Shown one piece after another: positions 63,127-64,000 of a stretch of DNA of 64,000 nt. The translations under genes and the position numbers were made by a program. How positions within the stretch are numbered: position 1 is the first letter of the stretch; every line of letters begins with the position of its first letter. The notes beneath the pieces are model-generated. The model saw nothing but the letters and a program-made list of their open reading frames with translations, was not told the origin of the DNA and searched no databases. The DNA is from Saksenaea vasiformis B4078 (taxonomy: Eukaryota; Mucoromycota; Mucoromycetes; Mucorales; Saksenaeaceae): contig JNDT01001937.1 of the NCBI GenBank assembly GCA_000697055.1, forward strand, positions 124,001 through 188,000, in the 5' to 3' direction.

Positions 63127-64000
63127 TTATGCGGATTTCTGGGCGGCTACAGCTCTGTACAGGGAGGATTTGGTACTATTGTCAATAGCAGCAAATAATT
63201 TCTTTAGGTATGCCATTTGCGATTCCCTGTCGTTGTATCCGAGTTGTGGGGCTACATGAGGCAGTATGCTTTTGAAAGCTTCTTTATAGCTCCACAATAA
63301 CATCTTGCTCACGTTTGACTTAACGGCTAATAGAAAGTTCAGGTTAAGTGGTCCGTGTTTGACTTCTTTCTTACTTAAATCCATAATACGATCTTCAGTT
63401 TGAATCACCTTGGCACCCGCCTCGGCCGCTAATTCTTCCAGTCTGAGTGCTACGTGAGGGTCCTGCCCTTTTCGGTGGCATACGGCTTCCGCTAGGTTTT
63501 GAAGTACGCTTCAATTAAGCCATCGATAGTAGACGCAACTTACAACATGAAACTACTTCATGAATATACTCGTTTTCCTTAGGCTAGACGGATGGCGAAA
63601 AGCATGAAAACGATGTCTGCCAGCAAAAGTTGAATTACCAGTGTATTACTTTCAACAAGCTGGAACATGCCGCCCGGTTTAGTCACACGAATCACTTCTT
63701 TTAATGCCAAAGGCCATTCAGTTGTTGTCAATGCCACAACAAAGAACCGCATGTGTACAAAGTCAAACGTATTGTCAGGAAAATCGAGTGTTTTTGAGAC
63801 GTTTCCGTAGCTAAATTTAACATTGCTGGGTACCATGTTGATGCGGCTGTCGTTTACGATATCGACGGCGCAGAATTCAGTGTTGAGATACTCGGAGCTC
63901 ATATCCAGTACCCATGCTCCAGAACCATATCCAATATCGAGTACTTTAGCACCTTTATCAAATGGAACCGTATTCCTAATACTTTCAAGGACGTTTCTGA
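63127..64000 (-). CDS. SAM-dependent methyltransferase, tandem copy C (cut at window end)
   Basis: Third copy. The stop is at 63127; the 5' exons lie beyond 64000. Visible: motif I VLDIGYGSGAWVLDMSSEY with intact glycines (63950-63890), AVDIVNDSRINM, LDFPDNTFDFVHMRFFVVAL, KPGGMFQLVES, and the C-terminal domain SKMLLWSYKEAF ... AVAAQKSA. The family 49-50-nt intron after GATTTAA is present and keeps frame with SNVSKM. The protein looks intact as far as it is seen. The tandem array is head to tail with A and B; spacing A-B is about 2.75 kb and B-C about 1.84 kb. Confidence 0.82.

Overview
The window is eukaryotic, almost certainly fungal DNA. Genes are intron-rich: most introns are 40-75 nt with GT-AG ends, often with a CTAAC/CTTAAC-like branch site close to the acceptor. 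Core fungal genes are easily recognised, and lineage-expanded families (YWLP-type methyltransferases, Sel1-repeat proteins, a family with a conserved EFVQ/WRIG/DIDDP block) suggest an early-diverging fungus of the Mucoromycota, probably Mucorales. That placement is inferred from gene style and family content; no rRNA or marker was searched.

Layout. 1-871 (-): N-terminal part of a cytosolic phospholipase A2-like enzyme with a membrane anchor, cut by the window edge. 2318-5367 (+): U3 processome factor Utp14, convergent with 5430-7661 (-): UNC-45/She4-type myosin chaperone, which is divergent from 7872-8668 (+): CINP-like protein. 9837-10804 (+): class I glutamine amidotransferase-like protein. 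10.8-11.9 kb (-): an unassigned possible gene. 11.94-12.99 kb (+): a decayed Tc1/mariner element. 13619-14230 (+): a five-exon small protein ending in a KPWE motif, Pex39-like. 14349-14906 (-): membrane/polyQ protein. 15741-16319 (+): Myb/SANT protein. 17684-18622 (+): ribosomal protein eL20. 18904-20261 (+): replication factor C subunit (human RFC2/yeast Rfc4 type), convergent with 20535-24250 (-): DNA ligase IV. 24686-25458 (-): Q-rich unknown. 27024-27939 (-): ESCRT-III Did2/CHMP1. 28545-29308 (-): UBL3-like prenylated ubiquitin-fold protein. 29.3-32.3 kb: gene-poor. 32374-38093 (+): ten-exon DIP2/Cmr2-type tandem adenylate-forming protein.

38608-40395 (+) and 50410-52226 (+) are paralogous MCT-like MFS transporters. 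Between them lie a damaged Sel1-repeat gene (41.8-45.5 kb, -) and a lineage-specific unknown gene (46646-48495, +). 52352-54211 (-): pyruvate decarboxylase. 55458-58440 (+): tandem AAA ATPase Rix7/NVL. 58535-64000: three tandem SAM-dependent methyltransferase genes, all on the minus strand.

Functional themes are housekeeping: ribosome biogenesis (Utp14, eL20, Rix7), replication and repair (CINP-like, RFC, Lig4), trafficking (Did2, UBL3-like) and carbon metabolism (monocarboxylate-type carriers beside pyruvate decarboxylase). The accessory half (41-50 and 58-64 kb) holds the expanded and decaying families. The most striking structural observation is a 2-nt microexon (GG) that must be inferred at the same codon in both MFS paralogs to restore the reading frame. 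Exon coordinates were derived by hand from splice consensus and frame continuity, and have not been tested against transcripts.
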